Positions 7,635 through 15,550 of a stretch of DNA of 15,612 nucleotides are shown in pieces; the stretch's first letter is position 1, and each line of letters starts with the position of its first letter. Below the pieces are notes generated by a model. The model ran no database searches, was not told the origin of the DNA, and was given only the letters and a program-made list of their open reading frames with translations. Both the position numbers and the translations under genes were made by a program. This DNA comes from Nitrospirota bacterium. Lineage in GTDB: Bacteria > Nitrospirota > Thermodesulfovibrionia > Thermodesulfovibrionales > Magnetobacteriaceae. The stretch is from the NCBI GenBank assembly GCA_015232165.1, contig JADGAE010000017.1, positions 1-15,612 on the forward strand, written 5' to 3'.

Positions 7635-8597
7635 ATGAGAGATAAACCTCCTGCAGTGGACAGACCACTGACAGACGTAAAGAGATACTCTCTGAGTGCA
7701 AGAAGCAGCAAGGTAAACATCTGTCAACAGGGCAAGCCGTTTTCAAGAGGCGGCTCATTCAGAGATTTCCTTGACACGATGCCGGAGGTGTTGGCAGCGT
7801 CGGAGCTAAAAAAGGCCGCACGCGCCATTATCGAGGCCAGGGCGGCGGACAGACCCGTTATCCTGGGCATGGGTGCTCATCCAATAAAGGTCGGCCTCTC
7901 TCCGATCATTATAGACCTAATGAAAAAGGGGATCATCACGGCAATAGCAACAAGCGGGGCATCCATTGTCCATGACTTTGAGATGGCCTTTATGGGATGC
8001 ACCTCCGAGGACGTGGCCGGCGAGCTCTGTCATGGCACCTTTGGAATGGCTCTGGAGACTGGGATTATGCTTAACACGGCCATATCGGATGGCGTGCGGG
8101 GAGGGCTGGGCCTGGGCAGCGCCATCGGTGACTTCATCCTCAACGACAACAGGATCAAGGATGCCTCCGTAAGCATCTTTGCCGCGGCCGTTGACCTCAA
8201 CGTACCAATTACGGTGCACGTTGCCGTCGGCACGGATATACTGCACATGCACCCCGAAGCCAACGGCAGCGACATCGGAGAGGGCAGTATGCGCGACTTC
8301 AGAACACTCGCCTCCGTCATCACCACACTTGCCGGCGGGGTGTTTATCAACCTGGGGTCGGCCGTTATCATACCGGAGGTTTTTCTTAAGGCGCTGAATC
8401 TGGCAAGAAACATTGGCCACAGGGTAGAGGGCTTCACCACTATAAACATGGACTTTATACGACAATACAGGGCCGAGGTAAACGTGCTTAAAAGGCCGAC
8501 AGCCAATTCCGGTTCAGCCATAAGCCTCATCGGACATCACGAGGTCATGTTTCCGATGCTCTGTGCCATTGTCAGCGAAATGAAGGACGATTGTTAA
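7635..8597 (+). CDS. Conserved protein of unsettled function, deoxyhypusine-synthase-like flavour
   Basis: The 320-residue product is soluble and well conserved in style. Notable motifs are VKRYSLSARSSKV near the start, G78-M-G-A-H82-P-I-K85 with VGLSP, TSGASIVHDFE (H113, D114, E116) followed by TSEDV, GTDILHMHPEANG, GGVFINLGSAVIIPEVFLKA, and HRVEGFTTINMDFIRQYR. The TSGA-x-x-x-x-D pattern recalls the NAD-binding TAGG/STGA segment of deoxyhypusine-synthase-like proteins. I recall bacterial proteins with these motifs as uncharacterised, but this was not checked. It has its own promoter and ends 4 bases before argD, so it probably shares a transcript with argD and argF. An arginine/ornithine/polyamine-related role is inference from context only. 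It could also be an unrelated housekeeping enzyme. The Shine-Dalgarno is weak (purine-rich GAGAGAAAAGA). Confidence 0.8.
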   Translation: MRDKPPAVDRPLTDVKRYSLSARSSKVNICQQGKPFSRGGSFRDFLDTMPEVLAASELKKAARAIIEARAADRPVILGMGAHPIKVGLSPIIIDLMKKGIITAIATSGASIVHDFEMAFMGCTSEDVAGELCHGTFGMALETGIMLNTAISDGVRGGLGLGSAIGDFILNDNRIKDASVSIFAAAVDLNVPITVHVAVGTDILHMHPEANGSDIGEGSMRDFRTLASVITTLAGGVFINLGSAVIIPEVFLKALNLARNIGHRVEGFTTINMDFIRQYRAEVNVLKRPTANSGSAISLIGHHEVMFPMLCAIVSEMKDDC

Positions 8598-8601
8598 CAC
8601 T

Positions 8602-9801
8602 ATGGAAATAAAAAAGGCATTAGACGAATCCCAGCAATACATAATGGAGACGTACAAACGGTTTCCCGTGGTATTTAGCAAGGGCAGAGGGATGAAACTC
8701 TGGAGCATGGACGGCAAGGAGTACCTGGACTTCCTGGCAGGGGTTGCGGTAAACGTCCTTGGGCACTGTCACCCAAAGATAGTTGTTGCCATCCAGAAGC
8801 AGGCCCAGAGGCTCATCCACGTATCCAACTTCTATCACAACGAGTATCACATAAAGCTGGCCAAACAGCTAGTAAGGCATTCCTTTGGCGGCAAGGTGTT
8901 TTTTTCCAACTCCGGGGCCGAGGCCAACGAAGCCGCAATTAAGCTCGTCAGGCGCTACTGCAATCAACGCTATTCCGGCCGGCGCTATGAGATCATAACC
9001 GCGTTGAACTCCTTCCACGGTCGCACGATGGCCTGCATATCCGCCACCGGTCAGGACAGGTTTCATCACGGCTTTGAACCCCTCCTGCCCGGCTTCAAGT
9101 ACGTGCCCTTTAACGACATGGAAGGGATAAAGAAGGCAACAACCGACAAAACGGCCGCCGTGATGCTCGAACCCATACAGGGCGAAGGCGGCGTGAAGGT
9201 CCCCTCCGATGACTACTTCGTGGAGGTCAGACGACACTGCGATAAACACGGCCTTGTCCTCATCCTTGACGAGGTGCAGACCGGTGTAGGCAGGACAGGT
9301 AAGCTGTTTGCCTACGAGCACTTTGGCATCGAACCGGATGTCATGACCCTTGCAAAGGGGCTCGGTGGTGGCTTCCCCATAGGGGCAACCATCGCACGGG
9401 AGGAGCTTACAAAGGGCTTTGAACCAGGCAGTCACGCCTCCACCTTTGGCGGCAACCCCCTGGCATGTGCCACGGCCCTGGCCGTGTTTGAGACCGTCAC
9501 GGAGGACGGCATCATGCTGGCAGAGTGTCTGAGGATGGGAACAACCCTGCAAAACTCGCTCCTGGAGCTAAAGGAGAAGTTCCCCAATATTATCGTGGAC
9601 GTTCGTGGTATGGGACTGCTCTTGGGAATGGAGCTTACCAGGGATTGCAGTCAGGTGGTACAGGCCTGCTTTGAGCGCGGCATACTTATCAATTGCACGG
9701 CGCAAAATACCCTTAGGTTTTGTCCGCCGTTGATTGTCAAGGAAGAGGACATCGAACGCCTCATCTTCGCACTCAACGAAATCCTGACGAGGCTGTCATG
9801 A
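8602..9801 (+). CDS. argD: Acetylornithine aminotransferase
   Basis: It converts N-acetylglutamate 5-semialdehyde and glutamate to N-acetylornithine and 2-oxoglutarate, a PLP-dependent step of arginine biosynthesis. The 399-residue length is typical. Visible motifs: FLAGVAVNVLGHCHP near the N-terminus, the phosphate-cradle FFSNSGAEANEAAIK, SFHGRT, the EPIQGEGGV segment, LDEVQTGVGRTG, the Schiff-base lysine K252 in TLAKGLGGGFPIGA, and STFGGNPLACA. Class-III aminotransferases on related substrates (ornithine or GABA type) look alike, but length, motifs and the adjacent argF favour ArgD. It lies 4 bases after the previous gene; an AAGGA at 8583-8587 is somewhat distant from the ATG. Its stop overlaps the argF start as ATGA. 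Confidence 0.93.
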   Translation: MEIKKALDESQQYIMETYKRFPVVFSKGRGMKLWSMDGKEYLDFLAGVAVNVLGHCHPKIVVAIQKQAQRLIHVSNFYHNEYHIKLAKQLVRHSFGGKVFFSNSGAEANEAAIKLVRRYCNQRYSGRRYEIITALNSFHGRTMACISATGQDRFHHGFEPLLPGFKYVPFNDMEGIKKATTDKTAAVMLEPIQGEGGVKVPSDDYFVEVRRHCDKHGLVLILDEVQTGVGRTGKLFAYEHFGIEPDVMTLAKGLGGGFPIGATIAREELTKGFEPGSHASTFGGNPLACATALAVFETVTEDGIMLAECLRMGTTLQNSLLELKEKFPNIIVDVRGMGLLLGMELTRDCSQVVQACFERGILINCTAQNTLRFCPPLIVKEEDIERLIFALNEILTRLS

Positions 9802-10706
9802 AACGCGACTTCCTGAGGGTCCTTGACCTCTCACCGCCGGAGTGTGGGCGGTTGATAGACCGTGCGATAGAGCTAAAGGGCGGGCTCAATAACACCGCAA
9901 GACCACTCAGTGGCAAGGCCGTTGGGCTGTTGTTTGAGAAGTCATCCACACGCACGAGGGTCTCCCTCGAGGTGGGGGTCTATCAGCTTGGGGGGTATCC
10001 CGTGTATCTCAACCAGGGCGATACGCAAATGGGCAGGGGGGAATCCATCGCCGACACTGCGCGCGTGCTGTCAAGATACCTCGACGCCTTGGCCATCAGG
10101 ACCTATCGGCACGAAACTCTGGTGGAGTTCGCTCAACAGGCCACGATACCCGTTATCAACGCCCTGAGCGACAGCCACCACCCTTGCCAGATACTGGCCG
10201 ACCTGATGACCATCAAGGAGAGAAAGGGCACACTCAAGGGTGTCAGAGTCACTTATGTGGGTGACGGCAACAACGTGGCCAATTCCCTCATTGAGTCGGC
10301 GTGGTTAATGGGGATGTCGCTGACCGTTGCCTGTCCACCGGGTTTCGAGCCGAACATCGTGATGCCGGCAATACCTCCAAGGGCTGATATACCCGCTGAC
10401 ATACGCATCTGCCACTGTCCGGAGGAGGCCGTCAGAGAGACCGATGTAATCTATACGGACGTATGGGTCAGCATGGGAGACAAGGTGTCCGCAGCAGAGA
10501 AGAAGGAAAACTTTAAGGGATTTCAGGTAAACGACGGCCTGTTGCTGCATGCAAGGCCCGATACGCTGATAATGCACTGCCTGCCGGCCCATAGGGGAGA
10601 GGAGATAACATCTCAGGTGTTGGATGGCACAAACAGCGTTGTCTTTGATCAGGCAGAAAACAGACTACATACGCAAAAGGCCATCCTGGAGCTACTTGTT
10701 AAATAA
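9798..10706 (+). CDS. argF: Ornithine carbamoyltransferase
   Basis: It makes citrulline from ornithine and carbamoyl phosphate in the cytoplasm, two steps downstream of ArgD in the arginine pathway. The 302-residue product has the anabolic OTCase hallmarks: carbamoyl-phosphate motif S49-S-T-R-T-R54, HPCQ at 128-131, the D-V-W-V-S-M-G ornithine loop, and HCLP at 260-263 followed by AHRGEE. The frame is open from 9720, but the start at ATG 9798 is preferred because it begins MKRDFL-RVLDLSP as in the family and overlaps the argD stop by four bases (ATGA), a usual translational-coupling arrangement. The gene ends with TAA followed by AT-rich sequence and an inverted repeat. Confidence 0.95.
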   Translation: MKRDFLRVLDLSPPECGRLIDRAIELKGGLNNTARPLSGKAVGLLFEKSSTRTRVSLEVGVYQLGGYPVYLNQGDTQMGRGESIADTARVLSRYLDALAIRTYRHETLVEFAQQATIPVINALSDSHHPCQILADLMTIKERKGTLKGVRVTYVGDGNNVANSLIESAWLMGMSLTVACPPGFEPNIVMPAIPPRADIPADIRICHCPEEAVRETDVIYTDVWVSMGDKVSAAEKKENFKGFQVNDGLLLHARPDTLIMHCLPAHRGEEITSQVLDGTNSVVFDQAENRLHTQKAILELLVK

Positions 10707-10726
10707 ATAAAAACAGGAGTTTTCTG

Positions 10727-10761
10727 TTTCCCGCCTGTCAATCCCCCTAACAGGCGGGAAA
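10727..10761 (+). promoter_or_regulatory. Perfect 12-bp inverted repeat between argF and rnj
   Basis: TTTCCCGCCTGT at 10727-10738 pairs with ACAGGCGGGAAA at 10750-10761 across an 11-base loop. No T run follows directly on either strand, so it is not a textbook intrinsic terminator, though it could still terminate or stabilise the argF 3' end. A shorter AAACAG/CTGTTT stem (10711-10729) overlaps its left arm and could compete with it. A role as a structured leader of rnj is possible. Pairing is seen; function is inference. Confidence 0.55.
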
Positions 10762-10799
10762 ACAACGGGGGGAGAAGATAAGAAAAAAAGAATAAATTT

Positions 10800-12476
10800 A
10801 TGTGTAATGTAAATAACGAAGAAAAACTATTGGTGATCCCGCTAGGAGGTGTTGCGGAGATCGGTTTGAACATGACGGTGTTTGAGACCAATAACGACAT
10901 GATAATTGTCGATGTTGGGCTTATGTTTCCCGATGATGATATGCCGGGTGTTGACTACGTCATCCCTGACTATGCGTATGTGCTGGAGAGACGTGAAAAA
11001 CTCCGCGGGATCATCATCACCCACGGACATGAGGACCACACCGGGGGACTGCCGTTTTTGCTAAGAGACCTGGGTAAGATGGTCCCCGTGTACGGGACCC
11101 CATTGACCCTTGGGTTGATAAAGGAAAAGCTGCGGGAGTTCAGCATAAAAGGCGTGCCCTTCCAGAAGATAAAGCCCCGTGACAGGGCCAGGCTTGGCAG
11201 CTTTACGGTTGAGTTCATACGCGTCACACACAGCATAGCCGACGGCGTGGGGCTTGGTATCAGCACCCCCCTTGGCAACATCATCCACACGGGGGACTTC
11301 AAGATCGATTCCAGTCCCGTTGACGGCCAACTGCTGGACTTTAGCAAGTTCGTGGAGTACGGCGAAAAGGGCACCCTGCTTATGCTATCAGACAGCACCA
11401 ACGCCGAAAAAGCCGGCATCACGCCGTCCGAAAAAGAGGTCAAAAGGGCCTTCGAGGACATATTCTCAAAGGCCAAGGGCAGGATCATCATTGCCACCTT
11501 TGCCTCCAACATACATCGCGTGCAGCAGGCGGTGGACGTATCGGTGGCCTTTGGCAAAAAGATCATACTCTGTGGACGCAGCATCATATCAAATGCCAAG
11601 ATCGCAATGGACATAGGCTATCTCAACATCCCCGGCAATATCCTCATGAAGCTCGAACAGATGAACTCTATCAGACCGGAGGATACCGTAATCATCACAA
11701 CCGGCTCTCAGGGAGAACCCATGTCCGTCCTGACAAGGATGTCCATCAACGAACACAAGCATATAAAGGTGGCCTCCAATGACACCGTGATAATTTCGGC
11801 CAAACCCATCCCGGGTAACGAAAAGGCCGTGGGCAAGATAATCAATCAGCTCTTTATGCGCGGGGCAAACGTCCTCTACGATAAGATATCCGATGTCCAC
11901 GTCTCAGGGCATGCCTCCAATGAGGAACTGAAGTTGATGCTCAACGTAGTCAGACCGCGCTACTTTATGCCGGTCCACGGGGAGTACAGGCAACTGATCT
12001 ACCATGCCAAGCTGGCATGCAGCCTTAATATCCCCGAGGAGAACGTCTTTATTCCGCAAGATGGCGAGGTGCTCGAGATAACCGCACAAGGGGCCTCCAA
12101 AACCACAAGCGTTGCCTGCGGCAGACACTTCGTCGATGGTAAAGGTTTTGTCGATAGAGACGATATCATCCTCAAAGACAGACGCCGTCTGTCACAGGAT
12201 GGCTTTGTCCTCGTCCTGCTCTACATAAACAAGGAGAGTTGGCAGATCGTGGCAGAACCCGAAATAATCTATCGCGGATTCGTCCTGGAAAGCGCCTCTC
12301 AGATGGTTATCTCCGAAGCCAAAAAACTCATCATCGACACCTTCAACAACATAGACCGCGACGTCGGAAAGGACTCCTCCGTGCTGCAGGCCAAACTCCA
12401 CAGCGCCCTGAGAAAGTACATAAAAAATGCCACCGATAAACGACCGATCATCACCCCCGTTGTGGTAGAGATATGA
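10800..12476 (+). CDS. rnj: Ribonuclease J (metallo-beta-lactamase/beta-CASP nuclease)
   Basis: RNase J combines endonuclease and 5'-3' exonuclease activity in mRNA decay and rRNA maturation. The 558-residue length is normal. The first half has the zinc ligands H75-G-H77-E-D79-H80, a VTHSIADG motif, HTGDFKID and SDSTNAEKAG. The beta-CASP part shows ATFASNIHRVQQ, TGSQGEP, and VHVSGHAS followed by PVHGEYR, and the remaining ~120 residues match the C-terminal domain that mediates dimerisation. The start ATG 10800 gives MCNVNNEEKLLVIPLGG; no Shine-Dalgarno lies at normal spacing (the nearest GGAGAAG is ~22 bases away), so initiation may be weak or structure-dependent. Its stop overlaps the uppP start as ATGA. 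An archaeal-type or DNA-processing beta-CASP protein is unlikely given the end-to-end RNase J layout. Confidence 0.95.
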   Translation: MCNVNNEEKLLVIPLGGVAEIGLNMTVFETNNDMIIVDVGLMFPDDDMPGVDYVIPDYAYVLERREKLRGIIITHGHEDHTGGLPFLLRDLGKMVPVYGTPLTLGLIKEKLREFSIKGVPFQKIKPRDRARLGSFTVEFIRVTHSIADGVGLGISTPLGNIIHTGDFKIDSSPVDGQLLDFSKFVEYGEKGTLLMLSDSTNAEKAGITPSEKEVKRAFEDIFSKAKGRIIIATFASNIHRVQQAVDVSVAFGKKIILCGRSIISNAKIAMDIGYLNIPGNILMKLEQMNSIRPEDTVIITTGSQGEPMSVLTRMSINEHKHIKVASNDTVIISAKPIPGNEKAVGKIINQLFMRGANVLYDKISDVHVSGHASNEELKLMLNVVRPRYFMPVHGEYRQLIYHAKLACSLNIPEENVFIPQDGEVLEITAQGASKTTSVACGRHFVDGKGFVDRDDIILKDRRRLSQDGFVLVLLYINKESWQIVAEPEIIYRGFVLESASQMVISEAKKLIIDTFNNIDRDVGKDSSVLQAKLHSALRKYIKNATDKRPIITPVVVEI

Positions 12477-13258
12477 GCGCAGAGGCATTGCAATCGATAC
12501 TCCTGGGGGCCGTCCAGGGGCTTACGGAGTTCTTCCCCGTAAGCAGCACCGCACACCTGGTGCTCATCCCCTGGCTCTTTGGATGGCACGGGATAACCGA
12601 GTCCATGTCATTTGACATAGCCCTGCACGTGGGTACGTTGCTGGCCCTGCTGCTGTACTTCTATAAAGACTGGCTTGACATCCTGCTCAAAAAACACAGA
12701 CTCCTGATGCTGCTTATCGTGGCAACCATCCCGGCGGCTGTAGCAGGCAAACTCCTGGACAATTTCGTGGAAGAGACGTTGAGGGGGCCACTTGTGATAG
12801 CGGTAGGTCTGGTCGTTGGAGGATTTGTGATGCTTTATGTCGAGCGTATCGGCACCAAAAAAAGAACCATCCCTGATATGGACATATACGACTGCATAGT
12901 GGTGGGAATAGCCCAGGCCATTGCTATTATCCCCGGTGTATCGCGCTCGGGGATAACCATATCGGCAGGACTAATCCTCAACATCACGAGGGAGGAGGCA
13001 GCAAGGTTTTCCTTCCTCATGTCCACGCCCGTGGTGGGTGGGGCCGCACTCTTACACGGAGTAAAGCTCCTGTATGGCAATGGGACAGACTTTGAGCTAA
13101 ACGTGTTCTTATGTGGCATAGCTGCTTCATTTATAGTAGGCCTGATAGCCATTAAATTCCTGATGGCTTTTTTTAAGAAATACTCACTAGGGGTGTTTGT
13201 CTATTACAGGTTTGTCCTGGCCGGGGTTATAGTGTTGTTGCTATGGCTGAAGCACTAA
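12473..13258 (+). CDS. uppP: Undecaprenyl-diphosphatase (UppP/BacA family)
   Basis: This integral membrane enzyme dephosphorylates undecaprenyl diphosphate, regenerating the carrier lipid for peptidoglycan and surface polysaccharide; overexpression of family members gives bacitracin resistance. The 261-residue product has about eight membrane segments. The (E/Q)-x-x-x-E motif is present as Q15-G-L-T-E19, followed by FFPVSSTAHL with H28, and the second catalytic motif is P154-G-V-S-R158-S-G-I-T. It starts within the rnj stop (ATGA) and overlaps ftsK by 16 bases, so coupling across the three genes is likely. Pairing with rnj is not an obvious functional partnership; the link to the O-antigen genes upstream is shared use of undecaprenyl carrier. 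Confidence 0.94.
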   Translation: MSAEALQSILLGAVQGLTEFFPVSSTAHLVLIPWLFGWHGITESMSFDIALHVGTLLALLLYFYKDWLDILLKKHRLLMLLIVATIPAAVAGKLLDNFVEETLRGPLVIAVGLVVGGFVMLYVERIGTKKRTIPDMDIYDCIVVGIAQAIAIIPGVSRSGITISAGLILNITREEAARFSFLMSTPVVGGAALLHGVKLLYGNGTDFELNVFLCGIAASFIVGLIAIKFLMAFFKKYSLGVFVYYRFVLAGVIVLLLWLKH

Positions 13259-15522
13259 AAAGAGGCAAGAGTCCAATCTTTGGGTTTTTGGCGACACTGC
13301 TGGCGCTATTTACCGGGGTTAGTCTTGCCTCGTACAATAAGTGGGACCCGTCGCCTTTTACTTACACCAATCTCCCTCCACAGAACTATGGCGGTATGGC
13401 CGGGGCATATGTCTCCGATGTACTGATCTCGGTGTTTGGGACATCGGCATATATGCTCCCGCTTGTCTTTTTGTTCTATGCCGTGAGGAGGTTTATCGGT
13501 GCCTCCAGGAAACCTGAAAACATAGTAGGCGTTGTCCTGATGGTTATTGCGCTGTCAATCAACTTCTCCCTCATGGGGGATACCTTTGAGATAACCATCG
13601 TTAAGGGTGGGCTGACAGGCAGCTCTATCGCTTATATCCTGCAAACGTTTCTCTCTACGGTGCCGGCTTTTATAATCAGTCTTTCAGTCCTGTACACATC
13701 CATAGTGCTGTTGATCCCGATGTCTCTTTCAGCCACATATAAAGCCGGCCGCAAGGAGGATTTAACCGAAAGGACACCAATCCCGAAAAACAGAGATATC
13801 GAAAGACCACATGTTGAACGCCCCAAGGTGGAAGTGACAAATACAGTGCAGCCAACGCTTGACCCAGGGCCAAAGACTCCGGTTACGCATTCGCAACAGA
13901 AGACTCCGGCACCCCAAAGTCCGGCGCTACAAAGTCCGGCACCCCAAGGACCGGTACCTCAAAGCCCGGTACCACAAAGTCCTGCCCCTCAAAGTTCTGC
14001 ACCCCAAAGGCCGACCCAGAGTCACGCCAAAAGACCCGATAATAACATGCCTCCTCCCACCACAAAGCTCCCCGCAGGCCCCTCCGCGTCCAAGCCCACA
14101 AGGCCCCCTGCACCAAAGACTGCCGCGGTACACAAGGGGCCTTATATGTTACCACCACCGGAACTCCTCAGCAGCGAACACACGGAAGGTCAGGCATTTA
14201 CCAAGGAGGATATCCTCAGAGATGCCTCAACCCTCCAGGAGCTGCTGTCGGACTTTGGTGCCGATGGCAAGATACTGCATGTGAGTCCCGGTCCGGTAGT
14301 GACGATGTACGAGTTTGAGCCGGCCTCCGGTGTAAAACTCAGCAAGGTGGTATCGCTCTCGGACGACCTTGGACGTGCCAAAGGTGGTGTCAAGGTACGG
14401 GTCTCTCTGATCTCCGGTAAGGCCCCTATTGGCATAGAGGTCCCAAATGAGACGGCGGCGGTTGTGACCCTGAGAGAGGTCATAGACTCGGACAAATTCT
14501 CAAAACGCAGCGCCCTCCTTACCATGTCGATGGGCATAGACATATACGGAAATCCCGTGATAGAGGAGCTTTCCAGGCTGTCCCACCTGCTTATGGCAGG
14601 GACGACGGGTTGTGGTAAGAGCGTGGTCATCAATGCCATGATATTGAGCATCCTCTATAAGGTCAAGCCCTCGCAGGTGAAGATGCTGCTGATTGACCCC
14701 AAGCTGCTTGAGCTGTCGATGTACAACGGCATCCCTCATCTCCTCAGTCACGTGATAACGAGTCCGCGGGAGGCCGCTGAGGCATTAAGCAAGATGCTCC
14801 TTGAGATGGAGAGGCGTTACCGGCAGATTACTGCCCAGGGCGCTAAAAACATAGAGATGTTTAACGCAAGCGTTGCCGAAGAGGACAAACTGCCCTACAT
14901 AGTGATCGTGATCAATGAGCTTGCCGACCTTATCTTTACATCGGCCAAGGCTGTTGAGGATTCAATCGTGAAACTGACCCAGGGCGCACGTGCTGCCGGT
15001 ATACACCTGATCGTGGCCACACAGCATCCCACGGCGGACGTCATCACAAGCACGATCAAGGCAAGTTTCCCCTCAAGGGTGGCCTTTATGGTGTCCTCGA
15101 AGGTGGACTCACGCACCATACTGGACACCCACGGGGCGGAAAAACTCCTTGGTCGTGGCGACATGCTCATGTTGACCCCGGGGGCACGGCTGATGCGGGT
15201 TCACGGGGCCTACGTCAGCGAAGGTGAGGTCAAGGCCGTCACGGACTATATAAAGTCACAAGGGCAACCGGATTACACCCTGTTTGACGACATCCGTCCT
15301 GCCGAGTCTGCCGCAGAAGCCTCATCCGTGGAAAGGGACGAAATGTACAAAGAGGTGGTACGCTATGCCCAGACGATAGGTGAAATATCCATAACCTCCA
15401 TCCAGCGGAGGTTCAAGATGGGATACAATCAGGCGGCAGGCATCATGGATATGATGGAAGAGGACGGCCTCGTCGGTCCCCCCAAGGGTGCCGGTAAACC
15501 ACGCAAATTCGCTTCGCATTGA
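13243..15522 (+). CDS. ftsK: FtsK/SpoIIIE-family DNA translocase
   Basis: This septal ATP-driven pump moves chromosomal DNA during division. Residues ~10-165 carry four membrane segments; ~165-300 is a Pro/Gln-rich linker with seven PAPQS-like units; the motor spans ~310-675, and the C-terminal ~60 residues are a winged-helix gamma domain (ISITSIQRRFKMGYNQAAG, then MMEEDGLVGPP) that reads KOPS-type sequences. Motor motifs: Walker A G453-T-T-G-C-G-K459-S, MLLIDPKLLELSMYNGIPHL, EMERRY, KVDSRTIL, and GAEKLLGRGDML. Two deviations stand out: Walker B reads IVIVI-N558-E559-LADL where Asp normally precedes Glu, and ATQHP has His595 where ATQRP is usual. Otherwise the frame is intact with tandem stops TGA-TAA. 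At 759 residues it is a normal compact FtsK. ATG 13243 overlaps uppP by 16 bases. Confidence 0.93.
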   Translation: MAEALKRGKSPIFGFLATLLALFTGVSLASYNKWDPSPFTYTNLPPQNYGGMAGAYVSDVLISVFGTSAYMLPLVFLFYAVRRFIGASRKPENIVGVVLMVIALSINFSLMGDTFEITIVKGGLTGSSIAYILQTFLSTVPAFIISLSVLYTSIVLLIPMSLSATYKAGRKEDLTERTPIPKNRDIERPHVERPKVEVTNTVQPTLDPGPKTPVTHSQQKTPAPQSPALQSPAPQGPVPQSPVPQSPAPQSSAPQRPTQSHAKRPDNNMPPPTTKLPAGPSASKPTRPPAPKTAAVHKGPYMLPPPELLSSEHTEGQAFTKEDILRDASTLQELLSDFGADGKILHVSPGPVVTMYEFEPASGVKLSKVVSLSDDLGRAKGGVKVRVSLISGKAPIGIEVPNETAAVVTLREVIDSDKFSKRSALLTMSMGIDIYGNPVIEELSRLSHLLMAGTTGCGKSVVINAMILSILYKVKPSQVKMLLIDPKLLELSMYNGIPHLLSHVITSPREAAEALSKMLLEMERRYRQITAQGAKNIEMFNASVAEEDKLPYIVIVINELADLIFTSAKAVEDSIVKLTQGARAAGIHLIVATQHPTADVITSTIKASFPSRVAFMVSSKVDSRTILDTHGAEKLLGRGDMLMLTPGARLMRVHGAYVSEGEVKAVTDYIKSQGQPDYTLFDDIRPAESAAEASSVERDEMYKEVVRYAQTIGEISITSIQRRFKMGYNQAAGIMDMMEEDGLVGPPKGAGKPRKFASH
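13906..14010 (+). repeat. Seven 15-bp tandem coding repeats in the ftsK linker
   Basis: Residues 222-256 are PAPQS, PALQS, PAPQG, PVPQS, PVPQS, PAPQS and SAPQR, encoded by seven near-identical 15-base units close to CCGGCACCCCAAAGT. The tract sits in the disordered linker between the membrane anchor and the motor. Such arrays change length by slippage, so copy number may vary between strains. Confidence 0.9.
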
Positions 15523-15550
15523 TAAATACCTACCATAATTAATTATATAC

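Noticed and set aside
7917..8530. Long - strand frames opposite the unsettled gene and argD
   Set aside because: They are shadows produced by high-GC codon structure; the + strand frames carry the recognisable proteins.
9720..9797. 26-codon upstream extension of argF
   Set aside because: It lies wholly inside the argD coding region; ATG 9798 in the ATGA overlap gives the normal N-terminus and length.
13883..14158. 91-codon - strand frame rich in VP and FG pairs
   Set aside because: It is the antisense of the Pro/Gln linker repeats of ftsK and has no independent support.
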